Source: Lithospermum erythrorhizon
Lineage: Eukaryota > Streptophyta > Magnoliopsida > Boraginales > Boraginaceae
DNA length: 64,000 nt
NCBI GenBank assembly: GCA_019722365.1
Contig: JADFUC010001740.1
Coordinates: 2,501-66,500 of the forward strand
Direction of reading: 5' to 3'
Position numbers and translations under genes: made by a program. The notes beneath the pieces are model-generated. The model ran no database searches and was not told where the DNA came from. It saw nothing but the letters and a program-made list of their open reading frames with translations. This document shows positions 9,792 through 21,592 of the stretch, piece by piece (the first letter of the stretch is position 1; every line of letters begins with the position of its first letter).

Positions 9792-12636
9792 TCACCACAT
9801 GTCATTACAGGAACAAGACCCATCCTTAAAATGATGAAATCTATTGGCATCTCTTACAATAATATCCCGTTCAAGCAACTTTGAGGCCAGTTTGATATAT
9901 GTATGACAATCGCCGCATACACGAAGATTCTTCATAACTCGAATTGGTGTTCTGTCCGCTGTAGAAAGTAGACCATATGCAATGGCCAACCTTTCACTAT
10001 GACCATATAGGATCTTGGTTTTTTGTTTGTCATCTACATTGTGCAGAACATACTTTGTTTGAGCAATATAACCGCCTTCTTTCTCCAATTTCTCGGTAAT
10101 AAAAGCTAATCGCTGGTATATGATATTGGATTCTGGATGAGACTTGTCATGTGCAGTGAAGGAATGGATTTTGCTGCCCACCTCTATCCAACTACATGCA
10201 GGATCTTTCTTCAGCCCTTTGATTTTCATGGATTGCCTCACTTCTTCCACATCTTCCCATCGACCAGCTTCCGCGTATATATTGGATGCCAATACATAAT
10301 TCCCAGGATTCTCAGGATCCAATTCTAGAAGTTTCTTTGCAGCAATATCTCCCAATTTTCTGTTCGAGTGTATGCGGCAAGCACCAAGGAGAGCACTCCA
10401 GACAGCAGACGTTGGTTTCATACTCATTTCCTCGACGAATTTGAATGCCTCGTCCAAGTAATTTCTCTTCGAGCATATCAACTAGACAAACTTATAGTGC
10501 TCAGGCCATGGTTGTAATTTATATTTATGTTGCATCTGCTGAAATAACATTTTTCCTTCATCCACAAATCCAGAGTGGCTGCATGCATGAAGAAGAGCCA
10601 GGAAGGTAACAGGGTCAGGAACAATATTCTGGCCTTCCATCTGCATATAGAGATCAATGGCTGATTTACCAAAGCCATGCATTCCATATGCATTGATCAT
10701 GCTTGTCCACAGAACTACATCATCCACTTCAGTGTATTTAAACACCTTACAAGAGTCTTCAATAGTTCCACAAGAAGCATACATACTCACAAGTGAACTA
10801 GCAATAGCACCATCTGCAATGAAGTTCTTTCTGACCAAGAATCCATGGTTCTTTACCTTTCCTTAATGCAGACAGATCTCCTGCAGCAGTGAGTGCCTCA
10901 GCACAGAAACTTCATCCAGTTGAGCAGCCCGTCCTTGCTTTCCAAAAGAAAAGTTCAAGGCCGTATGTGCAAGTCCATTGTTGACCTTAGCAAGATATCA
11001 TACTTGTAAAGGGATACAATATCGTGGTTACCAGGAGCATAAATTTTTACGTGCGTAATTTATGTTTCCAGAGTCTCCATAGCATTCGCAAGGCTTCTTT
11101 TTAGTATAAACATCTGTTATTCTTCTTCTTATCACATAGCTGTGTAGTTCTTTCACAAGAGAATCAGATTTCAACACACTACAGGCAAGGAGTATACTAC
11201 TGATCATCGATGAATCAACATGTATTCCCTCGTTAATAACTTCTCTGAACAACTCTACAGCTTTGAATTGGTAATTATTCTGAGCATAACCAGCAATGAT
11301 TGTTGTCCAAGAAATATAGTCTTTATCATCCAATCTCTGAAAGATAAAGCCTACATAGTCTATCTTGCCACACTTTACATACATGTCCATAAGTGAGTTA
11401 CCAACTTCTACGTCACAATCCAGTCCTTTTTTTAGAGCATAACCATGCAGTTCAATTCCAACACTAAGATTTCTAGATCTCCCACAGGCAGCTATTATAC
11501 TAATAACAGAAACTTTATCAGGTTTTACACCTACAAGAATCATCTCACTAAACAAATCTATTGCTTCAACGTAACAACCATTCTGTACATAACCAGAAAG
11601 CATTGAATTCCATGAAATACTGTCCTTTTCATATGTCATCCTAAAAACATTGTCAGCCTCGTCCATGTTATCAGTTCTAGCATACATAACTATCAATGCA
11701 TTCGCAACGTAAACATTTATATAACCCGTGGATTTCAAAAGCATTGCATGAATTGACCTCCCAACTTTCCCGAATTCTGGCTCCTCACACGCCTTGAGTA
11801 CTGCCACAAAAGTGTAGGTACTCGGAACAATACCAAAATCACACATTTGATGAAAAACCTCCAGCGCTTCGAATTTCATTCCACTAGCTGAATAACCCGA
11901 TATGATCGCATTCAAGACACAACGTCTCTATATGACTAACTTCTGGAAACACTAAAACACCGTAATAATCTCGTGACTTAACATACATCCCGACAATGGA
12001 ATTAACAACAAAAAAGCTATCAACCAATCCCATCTTAGTCGCAAATCCATGAATTTCACTTCCAATATCCACTCCGTCAATCAAACCACACCCTTTCAAT
12101 ATGCTCGAAATTGAATATCCATCAAGAGGAAAATCCAACAAACGCATTTCTTTGTATAATTCAAGTGCTTGCAAAGGTTCATCATTAGTGATATACCCAC
12201 CAATCATAGCGTTCCAAGTGTATACACTTCTCTCACACATTTCATCAAACACCTTCTGAGCATCCAACAAAAATCGCATCTTCCCATAACCAAACACCAA
12301 TTTGGTGTTCAAAAATAGCAAATCCTTCACATAATGGCATTTCAAGATATGGGCATGAATTTGTTGGGCAAATGGTAAGTCCTGTTTGGTAGAACAAAGT
12401 TCAAGAACTGAAGCAAAAGCTTCATCAAAGTGTTCCCTTTTTTGGGTGAGGATTTGGCTAAGTGTTGCAAAGGCTTCTTTAGCAGAAGTTTCTTGGTTAA
12501 GTGGAGGAGTTTTAAGAGGAGTGTGTGATATTTTGGGAAATTTGAGGGATTTGTTTGTGCAGAGGTTGTTAAGATTTAAGGTAGGTGTTGAGGTTGTTGT
12601 CAAAGTGGTCGAGAGGTTTTGGGACAAGATAGCCAT
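9792..12636 (-). pseudogene. DYW-class PPR protein, OTP86/At3g63370-like, disrupted
   Basis: Intronless minus-strand gene, ATG at 12636, stop at 9792. The first 40 or so residues are Ser/Thr/Pro/Asn-rich and look like a chloroplast transit peptide. About a dozen PPR repeats follow (for example YTWNAMIGGYI and SWNSMLSGYVQNG), then E and E+ domains. The C-terminal DYW deaminase has HSER (Zn/catalytic His-Glu), CGDCH and a terminal DMW instead of DYW. Order and wording match Arabidopsis At3g63370 (OTP86), a chloroplast C-to-U editing factor for rps14, as remembered. Breaks: a frameshift near 11930 just before NAIISGYS; at least three more frame changes between about 11070 and 10840 across one repeat; and an in-frame TAG at 10482-10484 just after EHYKFV. 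Either a recent pseudogene or a real gene with uncorrected indels. Confidence 0.88.
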
Positions 12637-13168
12637 TGCTCTATTAGCCAGTCATCAAAACTGAGGTGCAAGAACACACCTTAGTTCTCATAAGCTTTAC
12701 CTATTTTTGGTATTTAGAAGAGGGTCAAGAAAAAAGTGATAATAGCTAAGCATTAAATTTATCCACATATTTTAATGGTTTATTAGTAGGGAGGCACTGA
12801 TGTATCTTGTTAATTTTTCATTAACAAATCTCTTATACATCTTGTTTGAATACTTTTTTATTTTCCCGGCAAGTACTCTGAAACTTTATTTTTATTTAAA
12901 ATACGTAATGAAATGAAGCTAAATTCTGCTTAATGGAAGACACGTTGCCACGGTGAATTCTTGACCCACAATAGGCGGTGGATATCGTAAGAGGATTCGC
13001 CACGCCGCACAACATAACCACAAATAATTAACTAAACTTCCCAATTAAAATGCATAAAAATAAATAAATAAATAATATGAAAAGAAGGTTGAAAATGAAA
13101 GAAAATGAGTACGGGGTATGGGAAGGCATTTGAGGCCAATTAAATTGAGGCTCGATATGGTGTAAATT

Positions 13169-13189
13169 GGGGGTGGGGGTGGGGTGGGG
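13169..13189 (+). other. Potential G-quadruplex motif
   Basis: Four G runs of 5, 5, 4 and 4 separated by single T residues. This satisfies the strictest G-quadruplex pattern, with one-base loops. It lies about 530 bp upstream of the PPR start codon, on the strand opposite to the coding strand. Folding is predicted from the pattern only. Confidence 0.7.
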
Positions 13190-14046
13190 TGTGTTAAAGA
13201 TAAAAAGAGTGCGGTTTATTTTAGTTCATATACTTTAGTTTAGTGTAGTATTAGGTATAAAATAGTTTTAGGGGTAATATAGTCATTTCGCTATGTATTT
13301 TAGTGAAAATTAGGTCTAGGGGGTGCCTATACAAGAAAAAGAAAGTTCAAGGGGCGCTTGGGGAAAGTGCGGGGAGGTGCTTTCAGACAGATAAGATGAT
13401 GCATGGGGCACGCAGAAAATTAGCGCGTAATTCGAGAAGCGCCGACCCGATAAGCCAAATATAATTAATCGAATTGTACCTCGTTTTACAACTCGTTCCT
13501 ACCCGATTTGAAGCGCATGTGTTACTAAAGTACATTACAAAAGTTCGGTGGCGTCGCACATCTACTAACTCGAAAGAAACACCATTGATAAATCGCGTCC
13601 GCGTAACCGATCGGCGTACACTGCCCAGCTGCCTTTGTCTGAGAACACGCTTTTATTATCATCACTTTCATTACGTCACGCCGTCTTACTCGCCGTCCTT
13701 TGTTTAAATCACCATCAATTATGCTTCGCCATCACCCAACATTAACATGCACTAAACATAAAATTTAGTATAGGAAGTACATACATGTATATATAAATCC
13801 TTATTAGATAAAGATTTCTTTATATGTGTTAAATATTTGAGGCAGTCGGGTACGGCGTCGACTAAGTTAGAGCGTCGGGGCTTTTTGTTCCAGTGGGAGA
13901 TCGGGACAAGTTCGGAACTTGTCTGAAGTCGGAGCAGTCGAAGTGGCGGTTTCTGATTGAAGTTTCCAAACGTTTCATTTCTAAATGTATCCGTTGGTTG
14001 GTGATCTTTTTAATTCAATGTAAACAAGTGTCTTAATATAAATTGT

Positions 14047-14155
14047 TTCTTGAGGTTTTAATCCATTCTAAGTGTGACACTTGTACAACTAACATCAAAT
14101 ATTTCTTGAGGTTTTAATGCGTTTCAAGTGTGACAACGTACAATAACATCAAAAT
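14047..14155. repeat. Tandem duplication of about 54 bp
   Basis: Two adjacent copies each begin tttcttgaggttttaat, continue with aagtgtgaca, and end with aacatcaaa. The copies differ at several sites. It lies upstream of the Copia coding fragment and could belong to its decayed 5' LTR. Confidence 0.75.
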
Positions 14156-14481
14156 AATTTTTTGGAAGTGAATTTGTGAAGAGATCCTATATAGAAGAAA
14201 GAAGAGAAAAACCTGACACAATTTTTCCGAAAAGTGTTAACCTTCTTTGCTGATAATACCCACGAAATTTACGCAGCTTATACAAGTAGTATTAACCTTT
14301 CAAATCATTGTCTTATCCACGAAGAGCATTCCCGTACGGAAATAATTCTTTAGGGAAAGTTCCGGAGAGCGATTAAATGGAAGTTAGTGTTCTACATTTG
14401 TTGCCATTCCTAGTGTTTATTTGTTGTACTTAGTTGAGTCAAGTGTTGTATTGTGAGATTCAAATAGAGATCCATTGTATT

Positions 14482-14482
14482 C

Positions 14483-14527
<45 letters not shown>
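14482..14527. repeat. (TTG)n microsatellite
   Basis: About 15 uninterrupted TTG triplets, just before the leader of the Copia gag remnant. Confidence 0.95.
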
Positions 14528-14576
14528 GACATATAAATAAATTATTCAAAATCCTAAAGAACTATCGGTCCCCGCA

Positions 14577-16990
14577 ATGGATATTAGTGGAAGTTCAACC
14601 GTCGTCAAGTCTTGTGACAACGCCGAGCATGTTGTATTTGATCAATTGGGACAATTTGATGGTAATGACTTTGATCGTTGGAAGATCGATTCAAATGGGT
14701 TCTCGCATCCATTGGATGTTTCTGATCCCGAATAACAATTTGGAGCCATTTTGAGAGCACTCCGGAGATGGATGAACATCAAAGAAAGAATTTTGCCGGT
14801 TGCTATTGAAAAAGGGAAACTTGATGAAGTGTTGTGTAGAGGATATCTTTTGAATTCACTCACCAGGCCTTCCAACCAATGCAGTATAGGCCAATGAAAG
14901 AGACAAAAGAGATTTGGGATGCACTACACAACAAGTATTTTAATCTCAAAAAAGGTATCGATCGCTTCATTGTTGTTAATTACTTTGATCATAAGTTTGA
15001 TCCTAATAAATCTATGATGGATGAGATTAGTGCCTTTGATGTGTATATTTCAAAACTTGCTGAGTTGGATATTGTAGTCCCTGATGAGATACAAGTTGGT
15101 GCAATTCTTTCAAAATTGCCACCATCTTGGAATTCGTGTGTAAGATTCTTCGTTCTAACAAAACTTTTACGGTACAATAATTGACTACTAATATGCAAGT
15201 TGAGGTTGAGAATCTTTCAAGGAAAGTGAATCTTGGATGTGAAAAAAAGCCAACAATATTTACGGTGAATCTTCTTACCGGGTTGGCGAAAATCCAAATC
15301 TTCAAAGGGAAGAAGAGAGTTTAAGAGATCCTCTAGTCTGAAGAAGGATAGTCCTTGCTTTCATTGTGGAAAGAAAGGACACTATATTCGTGAGTGTAGG
15401 TTCTTGAACAAAGAAAAGAATATGTCAGAGAATCCAAACAATGCAAGGAGCAATCAATCAGGTGATGTGAATATGGCTGAGGCTGAGGAGTCTATTGTTG
15501 CAATGGTCACTGAACTCAACATGGCAACCATTGAAGTGACTAAGGATTGGTGGTTGGATTCTGGAGCAACCATTCATGTGTGCAATAACAAAAATTTATT
15601 CAAGACTTACAATGATGTAGTAGTGATGAAGAGATTCTCATGGGCAATAATGCAAGTACTAAAGTTCAAGGCAAAGGAAGTGTTGAACTATTCTTCTCTA
15701 GTGGAAAGAAAGTCACTTTAGTGAATGTGTTCTGTATGCCTGAACTTAAGAAAAATCTGATTTCTGCTAGTCTCTTATGTAAATTAATTTGAAAGTCGCT
15801 TTTCGAATCTGATGAAGTTGTAATCACCAAAGGTGGAGTGTTCGTAGGAAAAGGATACTCTACCAGAGGCATGTTTAAACTATCTATTAATGAAGTTAAT
15901 ATTTCTATTTACTTGGTTGATTTTTTTAATACTTGGTATGCTAGACTGGGTCATATTAATAAGAAATATGTTTCATTTATGTCTAAGAATGATTACTTGA
16001 AAGCCAATGAGAATGATGATGAAAAATGTGAAGTTTGTGTGAAGGCTAAAATGCCTAAGAAACCTTACAAAAAGGTTGAGAGAAAAACGAGTTACTTGAA
16101 ATAAATGGATTGTATACGAGGAAATGGTAAGGTATTTCATAATATTTATTGATGACCGTTCGAAGATATCATATGTCTAGGAAGTAAGGATGAAGCTTTT
16201 GAGAAATTCAAAGAATTCAAAAGGATAGTGGATAATAAAAAATAGAAAAGGATTAAAATCCTAAGGAGTGATAGAGGTGGGGAGTATTTTCCTAAGGAGT
16301 TTGATGACTTTTGTGCAAACGAAGGCATCATACACCAACAAACAGCTCCGTATTCTCCACAACAAAATGGTTAGCGAAAGGAAAAAGCCAGACCTTAGTT
16401 GAGATGGTGAATCTGATACTAGTGAGTTACAAACTACCAAAATAATTTATGGGAGAAGCTTTGTTAACGACTTGTCATGTATACAATGGAACCCGCTTTA
16501 GAAGTTGAGATTTCACATGAACTATGGAATGGTGGTAGGAAACCCAACTTGAAATATTTCAAAGTGTGGAGGTACATAGCCTACTATAAAAACTTTGATA
16601 CAAGGTTTAAGTTGGGACCCAAAGGCATTAGGTGTGTCTTTGTGGGGTATGCAGAAAACTCTAAAGCATATAGACTCTTAAATCTTGAAACTTTCAAGAT
16701 AGTAGAATCCATACAAGTGGAGTTCTTTGAGGACAAGTTTAAAGATGACCATGTTCCTATTGATGTTGGGCCAAGCGAGACAGAACGAAATGACTTAACT
16801 GTGGGGGTAAATGTGAACAAGAGAGTTTGTGAAGGAGCTTTTGAACCTAGACGTAGTCAAAGGGCTAGAGTTGAAAAACACCTAGATCTTGACTTCATCT
16901 AAGAGGTTATATTAGTGGAAGGAGATCGAAATGATATAAAGGTTCAACACCTACTATGGGCAATATGCAGCATGAGGTACCCAATGTTAA
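14577..16990 (+). mobile_element. Ty1/Copia gag-protease-integrase fragment
   Basis: Plus-strand frames in Copia order with several stops and frameshifts. The gag start at 14577 is MDISGSS, followed by FDGNDFDRWK. The gag core (about 14879-15184) has KEIWDALHNKYF. A CCHC zinc knuckle CFHCGKKGHYIREC lies at about 15355-15396. The protease site WWLDSGATIHVCN is at about 15549-15588. The integrase zinc-binding part (about 15937-16070) has GHINK and CEVC, and its core has DRGGEYF and later HQQTAPYSPQQNG (about 16271-16370). The integrase C-terminus runs to about 16902 (GPKGIRCVFVGYAENSKAYR). Reverse transcriptase and RNase H are missing, so the element is truncated at its 3' end. No LTR pair or primer site was found with confidence. 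Confidence 0.85.
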
Positions 16991-17559
16991 AATCTAGTAT
17001 GAATTTCCTTTGTGATAAAACACGGAATTACATTACATCACGGATCCTGAAATGATGAAGTAATCTAAAATTCGCCTGTGAAGCTTATATGAATACGAGT
17101 ACCTGAGAGATGCCGGCCCGGAAGTCTATCTCCAAATCTTTCTGAAGCCTCCTTTGAATTCCATCGTTAAGCACTTTAAATGTAGTGCCTCTGGTTGGTC
17201 CACGCGGGAGAGAGAGTTGAATCCTACATTCGTATGCTAGAACAAGGATAGAATTGGATGAAAATCAAGAAGAATTTCTATTCTTCACTGGTTTTCAACC
17301 CATTCTTGGGAGGAAATGAGGAGGCTAGCTTTTTGTTTCATGAATCTTATGAAACCTAAATGATAAAGGATCGACACATATAGTGGTCCGTCATTTAATC
17401 TAAGCTTGACAAGCAGGTTAATGAGCCGACTTGTTTGATTTAATTGCTTAGTTAAGTAAAATCGAAACAACAAGTTGTTAATAGTAGCTAACAAGTTACT
17501 AACAAGCTCAATAACTATCGAATTAATTCAATTGACTAATTAATTGAGTCGGGTTCATC
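16991..17559. other. No gene seen
   Basis: Sequence between the Copia fragment and the reverse-oriented LTR pieces. No coding similarity is recognised. Confidence 0.4.
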
Positions 17560-17960
17560 AATTTACATTTTATATTATCAATGTAAAATTTCCAATTGAG
17601 AATATTAGTTGATGACAATAATCAACTCTGATTTAACAAATGTAGTTTAATTTCATACATGAAATATAATTGGCGATCCTTGTATGTGTGTGATCTTCTA
17701 GGCTCGGATAATAGTAGGATTTGTATAATAATAATTGACCAATTCTTATTATTATAACAATTAATGAGTAAGATCTAGCGATGCTCATAACCCCTTAAAT
17801 TATCATGAGAACCGCACTAGTAATATACCATTACTAAGGTGAACACTAAGTTCGATAATCACGTTTAACCAACCCGGTAAATGAATTGATCACAATTGTC
17901 CTTGTGGGCACAATAAAGGGAATCGATTCTCATTGATTTTCAGCAATTCAAACGAACTAG
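17560..17960 (-). mobile_element. Reverse-oriented Copia LTR fragment (copy A)
   Basis: Read on the minus strand this segment follows the same word order as the plus-strand LTRs at 24139 and 31938: caatgagaat, aattcatttac, gaacttagtgtt, then atgataatttaaggggttatgagc, then an AATAATA-rich palindrome and atatttcatgtatgaaatta. It is therefore a diverged LTR of the same family in the opposite orientation. Confidence 0.75.
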
Positions 17961-18394
17961 ATGATCGTTTCTTAAGTTAATAATGAGCTCTTTATTCATT
18001 CTTGCGGCACAGTAAATAGACTCTTGCTTTCGTTACCTTAACAGTATGATTTGTGAAATAAGTAATTTCACATAATTCTTATACTAAACTCTTCATTTCA
18101 AATCCATCACTGCAGTCCAGATAAGCGGCGCTATATCCATACAAACAAAGTATTTTTCAAAAATAAATGACTATTTTACCGTGAAACTTCCTAAAAAAAA
18201 CTACACTACGAACATATGGCACCGTCAAACTAAAATAATAAATATACTTTTTCATAATTCGTTCCATTTAATTAACAAGTGATATACAATAGCGAAATAA
18301 AGTACCATTTTTTAATTGTCATACAAGACAAGGAAAAGAAATCCGATCCACTAAGGGTTAACTTTCATTCGCTAACTTAACCTCTACTGGGTGA

Positions 18395-18640
18395 AATGGT
18401 GTATAATAATAATAATTGACCCGATTCACCCATTATTATAACGATTAATATGAAGTAGATACAGCAATGTTCATAACCGCAAATTATCATGAGAACCCGC
18501 GCTAGTAATATACTAAAGTGAACACTAGAAGTTCCGATTAATCCGCGTTTAACCAACCGGTAAATGAATTGATACACAATTTAATCGCAGCCGGGCATAA
18601 TAAAAGGAATCGATTTTCATTGATTTCTAACTGAACTTAT
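18395..18640 (-). mobile_element. Reverse-oriented Copia LTR fragment (copy B)
   Basis: A second partial copy of the same LTR family on the minus strand. It has the same ordered words as copy A (caatgaaaatcgatt, aattcatttaccggttgg, gaactt, atgataattt, then the AATAATAAT palindrome). It stops about halfway through the LTR. Together with copy A it could be the two ends of an internally deleted element or a tandem duplication. Confidence 0.65.
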
Positions 18641-20812
18641 GAGGAAGCTATGAAACTGAGATGTTAGTTTTAGGAAAGAAGCTATAAATTATGAGATGAA
18701 TTCCATCATGTCTAATGGTACTTGGAAAGATGAGCGCCTCGAGGTTCTAAACCAGCGTCACTAAAAGTTATCTGTGACTTATTGTTGACCTTTTTTGTCC
18801 GGTCCAGGTGTCGACGTCGTGTACCCGCTTAAGTAACCAAAAATTATTGATAACAATTCAGTGGATGGGTCGAAGCTAAGTCTTACTTAGAATCGTTCGA
18901 TCCATCCATCAGAGGAGCATCGAGGAGACATAACGTGAGTCGTACTAACATGTCATCCGTGCACTAAGTGACCACTTCCGACTTTAGAGTTTGGTATGAC
19001 AATATTACTTAATTTAATGGTAGGATTTGTCATATTTACTAATAGTTATGATTATGCTAAGACATATATTCTATCAAGTCAAATTTATATCATAAATCAT
19101 AAGACTAAATAACACTTGAAATGTAATCTAAAACATGAAGGAAAATACAAAGCTTATACTAGTTAAACTCGTTAATTAATAACTATTTTACGTCGACTGG
19201 CTCTAAGGTAGTACTCCATCGTTTAATTAATTAAATTAACAGTTAAATAATAATTAATTCACAGGTCATTCATTTAGGCAAAACAGTACAGACCGTATTT
19301 CATAAATACAAATAAGTCATATCATAAAATATCATAACATCCATCCTAACATATATTATACATGAACAAATTAATTATCTTAATTATATTTATACATGTA
19401 TAGTATGGATGAATTGAACAAGTACACTTCCATCAATATATACTATTGTCTAGTTATCAAATAATAATAAACAAGTTTAATTGCTTATTCGAATCGGAAT
19501 CTAATTGAATTTAAAATTCAGTTTGAGTACATATCACTATATAAGTATTTAATTATCAAATAATTTTATACTTATATCTAATAAAATATTTCGAAAATGT
19601 TCTAATTTAATTAGAAATATTTAATTGTAATATAAACTAAATTGAATCGATTAATTCGAGATAGAGTAATTTTAAATCAATTTAATCGATATTCTGACTG
19701 TCTTAACAAATCAAAAACTCAACCCGAGCGATAGCAGGCGGGCTAGCTTAGTGACCGATAAGGTTCCCAACAGGGTTAGAAAACCCTAAGTCATTTCATT
19801 TGCGCCCTAGGGTAGTGGTGGTAAAATGTGCGTCAGCCGCCCAGCAAGAAGTGACAATTGGTCAATTCATGTTTTCGATTCGACGAATAATTTTCATATA
19901 CAACAGTGGTAGAAAATTATTCTACTATTACAACATATATTAATTTCTTTAATTGACTAACTATTAATAATATTTAATTGGCGTTCTTTCGCGAAGTTAA
20001 AGATTAACGGGAAAGCGATATATAGCGTATATTCGAACTTATGAATTCATGAATCATATTAATTACATAAATATAATCCTAATGGCTTACAACAAAGAGG
20101 CCCACTTTGTTGGTGTTTAGCGATATGAATAATAGTACAATAATATTATGGATACAGTCGTATTGATACATTTACTAGTTTCGCCAAACAATAATTAAGA
20201 GGCAAAATATGTACCGTTCTTCTGAATCAAAGCGGCCGGCGGAATAATATGATGGAGATCCCATAAAGCATCCAAAGTAGAATGCCTCTAAAATTTGTCT
20301 ACACTAATGGCGAACAAGTCCACTCGGAATTTGCCTAAATTACATTTAAAATATTAAATTGTAGACGAGGTTGGGCAGAAAAAACCGAAGGATTTTTCTC
20401 CACCTACTAGTCGACTAAAGAAGGGAGGGAGAAAGAACTTTTGTCTTTCACTATTTCTCAAAGGAGAAGTGAATACCAAAAGTGAATGAGCAAGTTTTCA
20501 TCTCCAAAAGTAGCACTTTATATGGCGTCAAAATCTCTTTTTAGAACTTTGAAGAGATGTGGTAAAAATTCTTCCTGTCGTTCTCACTATTTTAGTCGAC
20601 TATATGGGTGTTCAGAACCTTTCCACTTCTTATCCCTAAAATCAAGGCATCGTTTGGTTAAGAGAGAGAGAAGAGACATTGCGGAACCCCGTCCGTAAAC
20701 CTATTTTTAATTAGAGCCAGGGCGACTTTCCAACTAATAGAATTTCGCTGATGTTCTCATCTGATCCTATTTAAACTCGAAAGTTATAATTAAATTATGA
20801 CTGGAATTTAGG
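18641..20812. other. AT-rich region, no gene seen
   Basis: Long AT-rich stretch (especially 19.0-19.7 kb) with no recognised protein similarity. The small open frame near 20486-20698 has no recognisable domain and is not called. This is probably internal or flanking sequence of decayed LTR elements. Confidence 0.4.
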
Positions 20813-21028
20813 TTGTATGTGTGTGACCTCTTAGGCTCGATTGGCCAAGGCCATATATTATTAAATATTAGCAAACATTATATGATAATATATATTGATT
20901 AAATCTTGGACTAATGTCCCGTAACCCATTTAATGTCACGTAGTATCCTAATATGAACATTTACCATATAATCGAGCGTATATATGAACTTAAACTTAAA
21001 TAAACCATCCCGGTTGTACCTGTCGAAT
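20813..21028 (-). mobile_element. LTR-like fragment related to copies A and B
   Basis: Shares gtatgtgtgtga, then cttcta/ctctta and ggctcg, with 17690-17720, and an equivalent arrangement further on (cccgt/aaccc, then catttaccat, then accatcccggt). It is more diverged than copies A and B. It ends where the minus-strand LTR at 21029 begins. Confidence 0.45.
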
Positions 21029-21592
21029 TGTTAAATCACCAGGATTTAAGACCACTTAAATCCCTCAGGAGTTTGTATCAATAAGAGCGACAAAAATTTA
21101 AATCAAGATAAACGAGATACGAAATTTGTACATGTTCCACTTGATGTGAAAGTTATGTCTGTTGTTCTGCGAGAATCCACTAACAAACCGGAAGATGGGT
21201 TACAAGCCTACCACTTAGCTATAATCTATGGTGAGTATTTTTTATGCAGAAAATCTCGACCCTGAGAATCTATCAAGAACTAAGATAAACTCTACAAGTT
21301 CTTGAGAATAAAAACTATGTTCTTCAATAATATTAAAGACCTAATATTATTCTAGGATGAATTCTAGTATTTTTGTGTGATAAATAAAACTCATAAAAAC
21401 ATCCTATATTTATAGGTAGTAAAACCTACGAGGCTAGGAATTAACTTCTTTGGGCTTGAGATGTCGAAATTGCAAAAACAATAGTCTTCGGGTTTTGCAT
21501 CGGGCAATTAGGGGCGGAGTCGGGGATATAAGTGCTCCCGACCTATCTCTGACCTCTCTTGTTTTCAAAAAAAAAAAATTGGTCTTGATTCA
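21029..21592 (-). mobile_element. 3' LTR of a short minus-strand LTR element
   Basis: Begins TG and ends CA on the plus strand, about 564 bp. It aligns along its full length with 23476-24032, for example ctctacaagttcttgagaa, atattattctaggatgaatt and aaaaaaaattggtcttgatt. On the minus strand it lies downstream of a weak purine stretch just right of 21592. It has a short insertion near its left end compared with the partner LTR. Confidence 0.85.

Larger units (their letters stand above)
12637..14481. other. Intergenic region upstream of the PPR gene
   Basis: No gene recognised. It contains the PPR gene's putative promoter side (from 12637 upward), a G-run motif at 13169-13189 and a small duplication at 14047-14155. 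The open frame around 13474-13707 has no recognisable similarity and is not called. Confidence 0.5.

Noticed and set aside
10137..10866. Plus-strand open frames inside the PPR gene (10137-10328, 10657-10866)
   Set aside because: They are antisense shadows of well-conserved PPR-DYW sequence.
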